Below are positions 39,035-51,645 of a DNA stretch of 64,000 nt, one piece after another. Below the pieces are notes generated by a model, which was not told the origin of the DNA, did no database searches, and saw nothing but the letters and a program-made list of their open reading frames with translations. The translations under genes and the position numbers were made by a program. The DNA lies in assembly GCF_019649055.1 (NCBI RefSeq), contig NW_026570226.1, forward strand, positions 1,612,001-1,676,000. The letters are read 5' to 3'. How positions within the stretch are numbered: position 1 is the first letter of the stretch; each line of letters starts with the position of its first letter. Source of the DNA: Paramacrobiotus metropolitanus (lineage: Eukaryota > Tardigrada > Eutardigrada > Parachela > Macrobiotidae).

Positions 39035-41978
39035 CTAATAAAATTTGGAAATGCATCAGTGAGACGCGAACAAAACGAAATCTACCGGTACATGTACACA
39101 AAGAAAAAGGCAAAAATACGTTTTTGCCAGACCGAAAGTTACGAGTCCGGACAAGAACATTGGCGCACACTTTTGTGATTAATAAAATTATGACAGGTTC
39201 CAGACCGACAAAAACATAACTATTCATAAATATTGCCGTAAATAATAAATCAATAAATATTGTCGTAAATTGTGAACTGAGAGCTGATGTATGAATTTTT
39301 ACGTACAAAATTCGAGCGGCGATTCGCTTCGTATTCGTTGATCGTGAACGGTTTTTTCAAATTTTTCGACATTTTTCCCTCCGGTTTCACAACACTGGTT
39401 CGATATTTTCTCCGTGATCCCACTGTTGAAATAGAGGATTTTCAAAGAATCTCCATCCGCACTGAAGGGATGTGGACAGCATGGCTTGTGACCGGAACGA
39501 ACTGTAGGGAACAAAAACAAAAGAAAGTAATATTGTAATCATGCAATTACTTACGAATTTAAGGACGGCATCCATCTTGTACGTACACGGTACACGCTCT
39601 TCATAATAATAATTTTTATAGTTAAGTAATTACCATGTTCATAACGGTAATTAAACTTAATACTTATGTACGTACTTAATTAAGGTACAGTTGGAACAAA
39701 GTAAGTACTGTAATCAGTAGTAGTACAACTAACAAGTAAGTATTTTTTATACTTCGCAGATGTAGGTCATATAACCTAAAACACCGAACGAAAAGAGACC
39801 TTTATAATTCTAAAAGCAGCAGGTCATTTTGTAGCTCCTATTTATTTACTAACAAACTTATTTCATAATAATAACCAATCTTTTCGTAATTAACACAACG
39901 CAAAACACGCCGGCACGTCAATTAAGCTTAAGCATACAGAACCGCTGACAATAAGTTTACGGAACGACTACACTGTTATGTAACACAGTTCAACATTAAT
40001 TTTGATTTGTCAGTTTTTAAGGATTTTATAAAAGACTTTTTGAATTTTGCCAGAAGCTTATACACAGCTAATCCGCTAATGCTTATTGCATAGCTATAGG
40101 CATTTTACCAAACTTTCGCCCTTGCAGAAAAAGTACACTGTGGAAATATTTTACTGCTTTAATTTGCGGAGACAAACGCAGGCAGTCAATTATGCTCACC
40201 TGAAATTTTTCGCCTGTTCAATTGCGCATGGGATGGGGGTTTCTTTGTTTGCGCTTTCCGTTTCCCACGGCATCCGAAGGTTTTGGGATAACGATACTTT
40301 TCTGTCATAGTGTGGCTACATAGTATAACACATTTTACAAACGGAACATGGCATTTCTTAAAACTACCCTAGAATGTCTCTGAAATAAAATTCTTCAATT
40401 AAAATATTTAGCTTGCTAACAAAATTATAGCGCATGACGGCATCACCGATAAAGCACCAGAGGATCAAAAACAGACGTATGGCATAAGATGGGAACGCAT
40501 AGGTGATTTTACATGAAGTATGGCAAAACAAGCGGGATATACATTCAGCACTGAAAACTTCAAAGGCAACACAATCACAAAGGAATAGAAATCCAACAGA
40601 TTATTATTGTAAAACCACCAACAGTCCAACAGATTAGGACCACAGTTGCAATAGCATACCATAGATTTGTTGAGCATCTGCATACGCAGTCGGTAGTCGC
40701 GACTCGTGTGTACTGAACATCCGTCACCAGTCATGCCATGGCGACATGCAGCCACAAACGGCGTCGGTGCCGGGAAGGAATGCAACGTTCACGAGACCAA
40801 AATCCGTGTCAGTTTACGCATCATGGTATGGCACGGAAACGTTTTTCGCAGCCGACAAGTAAGTATACAACGCTCAGCCTTTTCATCATGTTTTATGCGC
40901 AATGTAATCAAGTTGCCGGCAGAAAATAATTACAGCATGAAATTTATGACTAACGCAAAACACCCCAAAAAAGTCGGAACTGGTTGACATTCGCTTGCTA
41001 CGGTAAACATAAATGTTGAGAAAGTTTCATCCAATACACGTGTCAGTTTTACGACTTAGCTAACAATCACCACAACGCAGTAACAAAGTAATTACAATTT
41101 ACGTGTACAAGTACAAAAACTGCATGCAGGAATAAAAAGTCGTTCTGTTTAAAGAACGTATTCATTAAACGGTGTTTTTTTTGGAAGCGATCATGGCAAG
41201 ATTAACTACCAAGTTCAGTAAGTTGTGAGGGTGTGACAAATCAGATTTCAGGATCACGGTGAACAACATTTCAGGCAGATTGCTTAATTTTGATACTTAC
41301 GGGCTATCATCATTCTATAAAATAATTTAAGAGTACTTGAAGTTATCTTGATCAGTTAGATGGTAGCGGTAAGTTGTGACTGAAATTTATCGCATCCAAA
41401 CACTATTTATTTGGCAACTTGGATTAGCGCATGGCTGTAGACGCCATGCAACAAATCATTCACGAAAGTGGAATTTTTCAAAATGAATACTGTGCAATTG
41501 ATTCAGCAGCGAAAATACCACCAGAATGGAGTACAAACAGTACAACAACAGCAACACTACAGCAATTTGTATATTTGATTTCCGTCTTTAATTTCCCATC
41601 CAACAACACAAAGCAAGCAGGATTCACATCCACTACAATCAAAAGAAGGCCTGCACAATATCGTACATAAAACGTCGAGCCACATTTTCCAAAACAAAAG
41701 AAATGCATCACAATGGGATTCATCACAGGCATCAGATTTAAAACAATAAAAACGCTATTTCATAGTCAGTGGTAAGCAACAGCATAAACTAACCATAGTC
41801 TAAAACCCATAACACAACAAAAACGTATAAACCACAAGTAAGTAGTAGACTGTATAATACAAATCATAAAACGTATAACTATAAACCACATATCAAAAAC
41901 TAAAACTCCAATTATCAACGTAGGCTGCAGCTATTGATCGTCCATCAGAAACTCATCTCCAAATGCGGATGAAACACT
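39035..41978. other. Large spacer with no assigned gene
   Basis: About 2.9 kb between the TDRD9 3' end and the unidentified gene. Minus-strand sequence at 39300-39575 has donor-like GTAAGT and GTACGT sites and partly coding-like frames that may be 5' parts of the small gene. A plus-strand Thr/Gln-rich frame at 41431-41670 has no family resemblance. Confidence 0.35.
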
Positions 41979-44900
41979 TTACGATTCGTAATAGATCCGA
42001 TGGATATTACTGCGGTCATCTGACCTTTCACTTGCCGGTAAAGTCGACAACCAGCGAGGTGGGCACACTGCAGGCTGGCGATTTTTCAGCGGGATTACCG
42101 ACATACGGCGCGGTATCTGCATCAGTCTGTCCAAAAATAATCGGTCATACAAAATATGTCAGTATTTCTAAACCTCGGTGATTATGTTTCAAATCCAGAA
42201 AAACAAGCTTTTACACAAATGTGTATACTTACAACAAAGTCGAGGATCGCAGAGAACCCTGAAAATTCTTGAGTTTTTCCACCATTTCGGTGCTGGGATT
42301 TCCATTTGAAAGCTTCATGTCAGCGGCAAAGCAGAGCAATGCATTGACCACTTTGCGGATGCTTTTCACCTAGCATTACACAAAAACTGTCGTCGGCAAA
42401 ATTCAATCCGCATAGTTTACCTAAAAATGTCTGTTAGACCAATAAGGCTAACGGAATTTCGAAGCAGCAGAAGGGCGCTATGAAAACCAATTTAAAGTAC
42501 ATGGGAAAACAAATTTCACGACAACGCAAAATTTTTGGGACACACCATGGGTGCAACTTACAAGATCCATATCAGGTCTTTTCAGGACGGCATCACCAAA
42601 GAATATGAAGTCATGGGCCGCAAATATTGGGTTCGCTGGTTGATTTGTATTACGACAAATCGAGCCGAGACCGCAGTAAAATCCCAAAATGTTCCGCGTA
42701 TCCGGATCATCTCTGCAAATAAGTTATCAAACACACAAGACCAAAATTATTATTCAGTCGGATATAATAAATAATCAAAACATTATTTTGCTAAGATAAT
42801 GATGGTTAATCAACCACAAACATTCAAAACAACCGACCTCATTTCCACCACAGGTGCATTCAACGCCATCAACAATGCCGATATGCCGGGAACGTGCGGC
42901 ATTAAAGTGGTATCAGCGCATACGACCATGTTCTTCCGCTTCGATACAACAGTTTCAGTGGATACCAAAACGTAATCAACCGGATCTGGGTAAACACTCC
43001 GCAGAAGGACGGTATTGACACTTTCTCGATGAGGCTCCACAAAACTACATGGACACGAATGTACACAATCACAAATCCTCCGACCAGCAAAGATTTGCAG
43101 TAGCCAGTAGTATACAATAACGTACCGTGGAATTTTGTACAACCATCGATACGAACCACGCCCAATATCGTAACTGTTAACTGGGTTTCCAAATGTCATC
43201 TGCAAATCATAATGTCACACTTAAAAACTTTTAATTACAAACAAGCAGAGACTCTAACTTTACCGGCATTTCTTCCGAGTATTGTGGTTTGACTTTGACC
43301 GCTGCGATTGCATGGGATTCTACATCCGGCCACGCGAACTGCCACATGAAATTCCCGTTTATTAGTTCAAGTTATTAGTGCTGCAGAAACACTAACTACC
43401 TCCACTAGATCGTGCTCGAAGACCAGCAATCCTTCATCAAACATCCGTGCCAAAAGGCTACATCGTCCAGTTAAAGAGTTTTCCGTTAACGCGCAGATCC
43501 CATTCAGCATTACCGTATCCTTAGCCGAATACCACACCTAGAACAGCGATATTTGTGAGATTGTCGTTGTCTATCAAGATGTCCTTCTGCAAAATATATA
43601 AAAAATTTAGAATTAATAACTCCATAACTCGAGCAGTCCACCGCCCCGTTGCAAACTGTTATTACATAACAGTTGATCATTATGATATTCGTTTTCCCGC
43701 TTATTGACACAAATATATTAGTAAATTTACGGCGCTGGAAGAAGGGACACATAAGCGCCGAAAACATATGCACTGCGGAGAATGACATCACACTAGATAA
43801 GTTGAGCAAAACGCCGATACTCAGAAAATCCAGGTATACTCAGAAAATCCAGGTAAATACTTATTTATCCATACCCCGAATTCCAGCTGGGAAGTTTCAC
43901 TCTGTAGCCGGTCATACACGCTGATATTGGACAGTGGTCGCACCGAAAAGCTTTCAGACAATCGACATTTAACAGCCAATTGAGGTGTCTGCCAGAAGCA
44001 TTTCGTAGCATTCGACTTTAAAACAAGGAATGTCCGATTCCATGGCAGTCGTGCCATTCTTCCGTAATCGACCAAGTAAACCTATAACGAAATACTGACC
44101 GTACTTGAAATGGAAATTCCAAACTGTAGAATGCTCTTTTCCGTAATGTGCACGCTGTCTGTTACCTCAATCATATCCTTGTCGATTCGCACCACCTTTG
44201 CACGAGCAAGATCTTCCGATGGATGACCCATATACGAAATCACGTAGCTACCCAGCAGTGCCTGATCCTTATCCGAAGGCAACTGCAACAAAAAACCCCT
44301 AGAATCTCCAAGTACAATGATTTCGTAATTTTGGTGCTCCATGGCGCATACACATTTCCGAACCAGGTCCGAACCGAGAAGAGCTTGCAAATCTTGGTTG
44401 AGCTGGTTCACTGGATCGGGACCACTTGGGTACAATCGAGCGAAGAATACATTGTCGTCCACTTTCTGGGTATAAATAAATCGAAATAGTTTGTTATGGG
44501 ACGCTCGTCACAAACTATCCAACATACCGCAGTGACGGTGGCATTCAGTTTCAAATCATCAGTCCAAGACGATAACACGGGGCAGGGAGGAAGTTCAGGA
44601 TACCATAACGTATAATCAACGGAAAGCCTAAACAGACTCGTCCATCAGGCGTTCGGCATCATTCGCAATCAGACAACGACCGCCAACTGTCAACAAACGT
44701 ACCACTTGTTTGATCCTTTAATGGCTTTTGCTAACTCTGGGTTTATCACCGCGAAGTTATTCACTGATGAATCTTTCACCGTGGGAATTTTGTGGACAGT
44801 ATCCCAGTTCCGACGCTTCTGCCTGAAACCCAGTTAACATTACCGGTTTGGCCTCCGCTGAGTTACTGACCAATTGACGCTGTTCTTACTTTTTAGTTGA

Positions 44901-47900
44901 CCGCAGCAGATGTTCCACAAGGAGAGCACCTTGTCCAGTCACATCCTCAACTCCTCGTTCAAGGCAGACGACGGCTCTGTAATTGAAAGATGGTAGATCT
45001 TTTGCAACAGCCTTTTCCAAACTTTCACTAATCTGCTTCGCACTCAAAATCGCAACACTACTGCGCCAGCTATACCTGTTTTTGAAATACTTGATGCTGA
45101 ATAATACGTTCGTATACAGAATTGACTTGAGATACTGTCGCAGCAAACTTTCGTAGAAAAGGGACGCTAGTGTATCCGCTCGAGCAGGCACAGCGATTTC
45201 CACACAATGCAAGGGATCAAAACCACCAAATCTTTCCCGTTGTTTTTCTGAGGCCGCAGCAATAGAATCCATTGTGGTTGTATCATCAATATGAGGCGAA
45301 CTGATCATGTAATCAGGATAAAAAGCACCCGCAATTACCACCTTGAAGAGAAAATTAAAACGCGTACAATAGCTGGAGTCAGTTATTCGCGATCCCACAA
45401 ATAGCCTTAGACCTGATCAAAATAAGAATTAAAATAACTCGGACTGTCTTCATCTCACCTTTATCAGAATTTCCCATTCAACATCGGGTCTAAACTCCGT
45501 TCGGAAATATTCATCGTTAATCATATAGAGGCCCAAGCGACTTAAGCGTCGTCGAATTTCAGACACGATATACAATATCTGAAAAATCGTACAAAAAACT
45601 TTCAGATGTAAAAAATCAATTTTCAGCTACTACTGTTTTAAGTACCGCAATAACAATAGTACGATACTCGACGTACTCGTACCTCTTGCAGACGGCTTCG
45701 GGATAGTCGATTTTGCATACACCAGATTCGTTCCCTGTCACTGCTGTCGCCCTCTCCAAACTGACCAGATACAGAAAGCCAAATCCACTCCTGTGTGCAG
45801 AAAAACTTTATCACAGTGCAAAATATAGTACTGCGTAAAAAGGTGCTACTGTATACACTTTGTAGATGAAAAGAAGTTTTTAATCTGGTAGATTTCATGC
45901 AACGGCCACACCAGGAAAATGTGGGCAGCTAACCCTGAAAATCCGAAATGACGACAAACAATCGCTTCGAAATCCGCGGTCGTTCTTCTTTTTAGATATC
46001 CATCCCTCTGTGTCGTCCATCCAGGTGGTTTGGAAAATGCTTTGGACACTGATTACACAAGCTAGACGTGGAACAGCGCCAGAAAAAACATTGACCAATC
46101 ACAATAATTTACGAATTTCGAAGGCAACCATTTACCAAGCACTATGCCGTCATCCAGCAGTCCATAGCAAAATGCAAGAAACACAAGTCGAACCAAGGGA
46201 ATCGACAGCGGGATAGTAGCGCATAAATGCCCAAGGAATGTTAAATCGCCATCGCTCTCTTTCAGTTGACCTTTGTGGTATAGGTTCAGCGCTCCTTTCT
46301 GCGTAAAAATGCACAAAAAATTTGGATAGACTATGTACAGTGCTTAACTGTGCAAAGATTCATCACAAGATAAAATTATTCTCAAACAATTTTAGCCAGA
46401 AACATACTTCTTTCAAAATCTGCACAGCACGTCGCACATCTACTGAAGTCGGCGGCGACAACATCATCCCCATCAGTTCCTCCGGGTCCATATCCAGCTG
46501 ATCCAAATTTAGCATTTTACTGCGAAGGATGGACGTGGTCACGGGAATATTCTAGAGAGAAAATCATTAAGGAACATCGCCACTTCAGTATTTTCATGAA
46601 AATAGTTACAAGGATTTCCGGTTTTGGATGATCAGCTAACTGATTGTAGAAATTTTGGAAAACAAGCCGATATACTGTACCATTACGTGTCCGACCGGCT
46701 CTTCCTGCAAAGCACAGAGCTAAAATACTAAAATAAAGGTCACACTGCCTGATTTACTAAAATAAAGGTCACACTGCCGCTGCATAACTGCAACATCTTC
46801 TCTTAGCTTGGCTGCACGAAAACTAAGTAATCAAACAAAAGCTATTTTATATTAAACTATGTAAGAGGAGAATCCTCTTTACACACAGCAGCCGCCCATC
46901 CGCCGCCTACCTGGTTGGCTCAAGCTCAAGCACAAATATCTTGATCTTCGCCAACAGCGGCGATGGCACAGTGGCTGTGCTACGTGGATCTCACTCGGTA
47001 GCCAGCGGTTCGATTCCGCTCCATCACCATTTTTCGGAATTTCCTCAACAGACAGGATCTTCATCTGACCGCCCTCCCTCGCTGAGATCACCACGGACAG
47101 CCGACTTATGGCTGCCTTTGTTATAACTAGTACTGCCTGCCGCCTCAGAAAAATTTTCGTTTTCTACTTTGACACTTTTCGAATTTGACTTTACCTTTGC
47201 GCTGACCGCAATTGCTTTTGGTGGCCCACTGAGATTGCAGAAAGGACAATTTGGTCTCCTCGTCAGTGGTCATGTTCTTGGTCAGGCAAAAATCGTATAC
47301 TGTAAAAGCAAAACCACCATGCACTGAGCGTGAGATGCAACCCAACAACCGGAAAAAGACTGAAACAGGCAGCATACCTGTATCCACTTCCGGTACCGTA
47401 ATTGAACTTTCCGCAATATTAGACGCTAAAACTATTCGTCGAACGTTTCTCTTAACCGGCTGAAATACCGCACTCTGGATATGATGAGGAATTAGTGAAT
47501 GTAATGGGCAGATTTCCCACTGAGGAGCACCGCGACTGCAATTCATATTTCAAAAAATAAAATTTCCCGTTCAAGCAAAACTTTTGCACTATCAATTATG
47601 GCGCAGCAGTCAGCCAAATGCTCACAGGCGATTCGGGAAGTCCATGTGAATTTTATCCATTAACTTCTCGATGTCTTCCAGACCTAATAAAAAAGAAAAA
47701 CGGTTTTAAACTGTATCCTTTCAAGAGTAAACCCACTAGCCAAGTGGCAAAACTCCCAATTTTTTTGCAGTAATATTATTATTTTTGACTATCATGGACA
47801 GTTGTGAATGATTATTTTGACTATCATTATTGTTTAAACAAACAACAAAATCGTATCACAAAGTTTAAAGACAGCCCAAGCGAATCCCAATCCAGCAGGT

Positions 47901-50900
47901 TAGCAGCCCCCAATCTCAATGAAGCCGCCAATCTCAGTGATCCAACTGTACAGCGCATTTGCATGTCATCGAGTAAATTTGCATATCGGAATCTTACCAG
48001 GCAGAAATACTAATGTCGTAGTTCCTTTTGCATTCCCACTAAACCAAAGCCAAAGCACGTAAAGCAAAAACACATTTATTTACAACAAAACAGTAGAACG
48101 CTTACCCCCCAAAATTGCGATTGTACATCTCGTCAATGTGACTCAAAACGAGGTTCATGATCTCATTCTTCGCGAACGGCTTCTCGTGGTCGAAATATGA
48201 GCCTTCCTAAAAATGCAGATTGTAAACAAGGCATTACACAACAACAGAGAAAACACAAAAAAACAGACGTGCATCAAGTATACAAGTATTCATAACTCCA
48301 ATTCCAATCCTTACCATGCTACAGCCAACTTCTGCACACATGTCTTCCAGATAAACTTCTTTTACCGGATAGAGCGGCGCATCGACAATCTTGATTAAGG
48401 GTGGACACACACACAAGGTTTCGTTTTTGAAATAGTTAAGAATGGCGGAAGAATTCATGGTGGCTGACATAATGATGACCTGAAAACCCGATGTTTGATA
48501 AACTATTAGACGAACAAATAATAAGGGGATATTACAGAGAACAACAGCAAATCTTGCCCAACTGACCTTTGGAAACCATTCACCGGAAATATGTGCCAAC
48601 TTCACCAATAACATCGTAAAATCGATATCTTCTGATCGTTCGTGTACCTAGAACAATAACAACTTGACCGTATGACAATTTCATTTTTACTGGAAATCAA
48701 AATTGAAAGAAACATAAAATACAAAAAAATTTAACGAAATTAATATTACGCTACACAGATCAGCAGCAGGTGCGCACCTCATCGAGAATTAGATGTGTAT
48801 ATTTTTCAAGCGGACGCGACTGATTTAAGCTTTCGTGCATCATTTTTTGCAAAAGAACCCCAGTTGTGCAGTACAAAATTCGCGTCCTTGACGACATCAT
48901 ACTTCTGGCCATTCCGATCTGAAATTAAAAAGTAAACACAGTTATGTCATTATTATTATTGGTAAAGCAAACAAAAACACCGTCAAGACACTGCTACCGG
49001 CACACAAAACACCTACTAAAATTTCAGTTCAAGTGGTTACAACCTTGAATTCATAATTTAGTATACTTCGCTTTGCCCATTATTTCAATCACTTCCCTTG
49101 TACGGACCAATATATTAATCACCCGAAACTTAACTTTTGACGTGCAGGCCCTTTTAAAAAAAATAATTTTTTAGATTCTCATAAACAGATATTACAATTC
49201 CTAAGAACATTTATTAAGAAAAACAGAACGTCAGAAACAGCCGTAGAGACCTATCAACTTCTTCAGCCGTAGAGAAGGCGCTCTTATCTAAATTCCAAAT
49301 CCCGTTGGGATTATCCAGCCATCCTTCCATGTGCAGTTCACTCAGGAGCGTAACCCAGCCCTCACAGTTTTCTGCCGTCCATTCGCGGGCCTTCTTCCTA
49401 TTCACTCCGTGTGAAACGCGGTAGCGAAGCGTGGGATGTCTCTTAAGAAAACCCTTTAACCAGTTCCTGCTAAACGTTGGCTCCAGTCCTTTTTGCTCCG
49501 CGTTCTTTATCACCAACCTTCGTAAAAACGTCTTGTTCATGGGGACTCCAACATCTGCACACTTCAGTAAAAATTCCGCCAGATACGTTCCTTCTGCATC
49601 GTTAAACTTCCTTTTCCAAGATCCCACAGCTTCGCGTTGCGTCCCACGCACCTTATCACGCAGTGTAGAGAAGGGAATTTTATGCAACTTCGATGCAGCA
49701 CGCAGAGAAAAGACTCCATCCTGAACTTGTTTGACAGCGAGATTAATACGGCCTTGCTTGTCCATAAATCGAAATTAATATGTAGTACAACAAAGCAGAT
49801 AATATAAAAACTTGCACGCAGAGAAGGAGTAAAATACTAAATTATGCATGAAAGCTCGGCGGTTTTTGATAATTATTAATAAAATTCGTTATGCGGATTT
49901 CAACACAATATTGCATATCGTTCGACTCAGTCAGTGCGAAGACTGCATTACAGTCAGCTGTAAATGTTCATGTAGCCGCCCGCCCCAAAAGGCTGTCAGT
50001 TCGGTAAAGTGATTAATATATTGATCCCTAAAGCGGTACTGATTAAAATAATGGGCAAAGCGAAGTATCCAGAACGTACAGTAACCCACAACTGCTTAAT
50101 AATAATTATTGTAGTACACGTCAACAACAGTCTAGCTGCAAAACAACTCTCCAGAAAGGAAATTAGGTAATCATTCGACGCTACTGAAAAAAAAAGAGCC
50201 CCATATCGGCCATATGAATCTGCCAGCATAACTAACAGTTTAAATTGATATTTGAATAGTTTAATACTGAAGATAACTCAAATAAGAACGACGTACCTGA
50301 AAGCCCACTTCACTTCCCTGCCGGCAGTCAAGTTCCTGGCAGACATAATTGCACAGACTCATCGCAGCAATACGCCGCGGCATGGCCACGACGATGTTGG
50401 GCTTCTCGCCTTGTTTGGCGTCAGTGTCCAGAAGAAGCGGAATCAAGGCCGACTTGCCTGAACCGGTCGGTCCGCTGATCAGCGTTACGGGATTCAAGCA
50501 CACATTATCCAGTATCTGCAAACAGTAAAGATATACAAACTTATTGAATCGTGCATTTACTAATCTATTCTGGACAGATTTTATTAGCCCAAGCCAGTCA
50601 CGTTACATGTTTGTAACAAAAACAGGATAAATTACAACAGAAAAATTCTGGACATGAATGTAAAAAAATAAAATAATATCAAAATCACAAATTCACAAAA
50701 ACTGCAAATTTTGACCCATACTTTACTGAATAACGCAAACGAAAATTAGGCACTGCGTTACCTGTCGTCGGTGACGCCAAACGGGGAAAACTTTAAAACT
50801 ATCCGGGATCCGCAGTCTCCGTGGCGGTTTTGGTTGCGCTGCACGATTCACTGGCCGCACGGTTTCGTCCACCATTTCCGGCTCCGCCTTTATCGTTTGG

Positions 50901-51505
50901 CCATCTGGAAAACCTTGATTTCCGTCATCGTTCTGGATCGGCACATTTTCTTGAACGATTTCAACTTCACGGCCACTTATTTCCTGATCAACCAGCGTCT
51001 CCGTCACTGTAATTTCGGATTCGCAGTACTCCAATTCTTCCTCAACTTCGGCTACACATTCGCCATCCAGCTCGCTAGGACTGCTACTAGGGAGCTCGTC
51101 GGGTGTATATTCATTAACTGGAGCACGGTACGGGTCAGCGGATGACGATGTTGGCAAACCATAACCTTCCAGCAGTTCGTTGTTGCCACCAGGATGTTCT
51201 CCGGGTGTATCTTTGGTAAATGGAACAATGTACGGGTCAGCTGACAATGCCGATGGCAAAGTGACTTCCAGTAGTTCTTTCTTGCCACCAGGAAGTTCCT
51301 CGGATGTATGTTCGGTTAATGGAGCAGTGTATGGATCAGCTGGTGATGATGATGGCAAGATGATTTCCAGCAGATCGTCGTTGCTACCAGGAAGCTCTCG
51401 CGGCATAGATTCGCTTTCGGTGCATGGGAAACCGTTCGGAGAAGATGCGGATACAGGCAAAATATCATACAAGAACTCTTCGTCCACCTCACACACTGAC
51501 GACAT
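41979..51505 (-). CDS. TDRD9: TDRD9/spindle-E, DEAH helicase with Tudor domain (piRNA pathway)
   Basis: Twenty-eight exons join in phase from 51505 to 41979 (1570 residues): 50762..51505, 50297..50515, 48778..48918, 48567..48647, 48315..48479, 48106..48206, 47998..48038, 47626..47683, 47378..47535, 47195..47299, 46610..46704, 46408..46551, 46136..46298, 45934..46061, 45683..45790, 45459..45578, 44890..45341, 44703..44822, 44528..44627, 44166..44465, 43875..44081, 43400..43537, 43264..43338, 43126..43199, 42838..43077, 42562..42712, 42233..42369, 41979..42126. Residues 1-248 are an acidic, low-complexity extension with about three 34-residue repeats. Helicase motifs follow: GPTGSGKS (I), LDEVHER (II), MSAT (III), LVFLPG, NIAESSITVP (V) and GQRKGRAGR (VI). 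HA2-like and OB regions lead to a Tudor domain (RAKVVRIDKDMIE, VYLVDYGRMARLPW) near 1110-1200, then a conserved tail. TDRD9/spindle-E silences transposons through germline piRNAs. The last exon (28) is the least certain. Confidence 0.93.
43817..43854. repeat. 19-bp tandem duplication
   Basis: Two perfect adjacent copies of ATACTCAGAAAATCCAGGT lie in a TDRD9 intron, just beyond the exon ending at 43875. Confidence 0.88.
46727..46778. repeat. Tandem duplication, 23-bp core
   Basis: Two copies of ACTAAAATAAAGGTCACACTGCC (written here as one unit of a simple duplication), 29 bp apart, lie in the TDRD9 intron between the exons ending 47195 and beginning 46704. Confidence 0.85.
46960..47028 (+). 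pseudogene. tRNA-like relic or tRNA-derived SINE head
   Basis: A good A-box (TGGCACAGTGG) and a perfect B-box (GGTTCGATTCC) lie at tRNA spacing. The T-arm stem is perfect (AGCGG/CCGCT), and flanking GCGATGG and CCATCAC pair with one mismatch. The total of about 69 nt is short, and the D and anticodon arms do not fold canonically, so a working tRNA is unlikely. A tRNA pseudogene or the head of a tRNA-derived SINE fits better. It lies in a TDRD9 intron, antisense to the gene. No second copy was seen in the window. Confidence 0.6.
49066..50065 (-). mobile_element. Pogo/Tigger-like DNA transposon, internally deleted (1.0 kb)
   Basis: Imperfect terminal inverted repeats of about 57 bp at 49066-49122 and 50009-50065 share the outer sequence CTTCGCTTTGCCCATTATTT and the inner sequence CAATATATTAATCAC. 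Both ends are flanked by TA, the target-site duplication of Tc1/mariner/pogo elements. The element encodes one frame (49214-49765) with transposase DNA-binding domains but hardly any catalytic domain, so it cannot move on its own. It lies wholly within TDRD9 intron 2 (48919-50296), in the same orientation as the gene. Confidence 0.9.
49214..49765 (-). CDS. Truncated pogo-type transposase, DNA-binding half only
   Basis: The frame encodes 183 residues from ATG 49765. It starts MDKQGRINLAVKQVQDG, then LRAASKLHKIPFSTLRDKV, a pipsqueak/pogo-type helix-turn-helix. A CENP-B/Tc5-type second HTH follows (YLAEFLLKCADVGVPM, LKRHPTLRYRVSHGVNRKKA). The frame ends soon after NPNGIWNLDKSAFS, the point where the first catalytic Asp of the DDE domain lies in this family. 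The remaining catalytic domain is absent. The frame has no internal stop or frameshift despite the deletion. A DNA-binding-only product could bind related element ends and compete with full transposases; that is inference. It may equally be a young, passively intact non-autonomous copy. Confidence 0.88.
   Translation of the reverse strand: MDKQGRINLAVKQVQDGVFSLRAASKLHKIPFSTLRDKVRGTQREAVGSWKRKFNDAEGTYLAEFLLKCADVGVPMNKTFLRRLVIKNAEQKGLEPTFSRNWLKGFLKRHPTLRYRVSHGVNRKKAREWTAENCEGWVTLLSELHMEGWLDNPNGIWNLDKSAFSTAEEVDRSLRLFLTFCFS
51089..51397 (-). repeat. Three diverged 34-residue coding repeats in TDRD9
   Basis: In the first TDRD9 exon, residues about 37-139 form three units. Each contains a LPG or HPG turn, then L-L-E, a Ser-rich stretch, ADPY, and T-P/T-S-E. 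They share the ADPY core and diverge elsewhere. Confidence 0.75.
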
Positions 51506-51594
51506 TTTCCGGGGCTAAAATAAACGTTGTTCTCTCTATATTACTACCATCCGTTCCAGCATATTATCATCCCGCAGTTCATTCAAACATCAAA

Positions 51595-51645
51595 TTCACA
51601 ATCTTCTTCGTGTCAGTCGATTTCACAATCTTCTTCGTGTCAGTC
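51595..51645. repeat. 27-bp tandem duplication
   Basis: Two adjacent copies of a unit containing TTCACAATCTTCTTCGTGTC, about 90 bp upstream of the TDRD9 start codon. Confidence 0.85.

Noticed and set aside
43538-43586. Extra TDRD9 exon starting AAGGACATCTTG
   Set aside because: It would leave an intron of under 20 bp and the wrong phase; an acceptor at 43538 giving VWYSAKDTVMLNG fits phase and family better.
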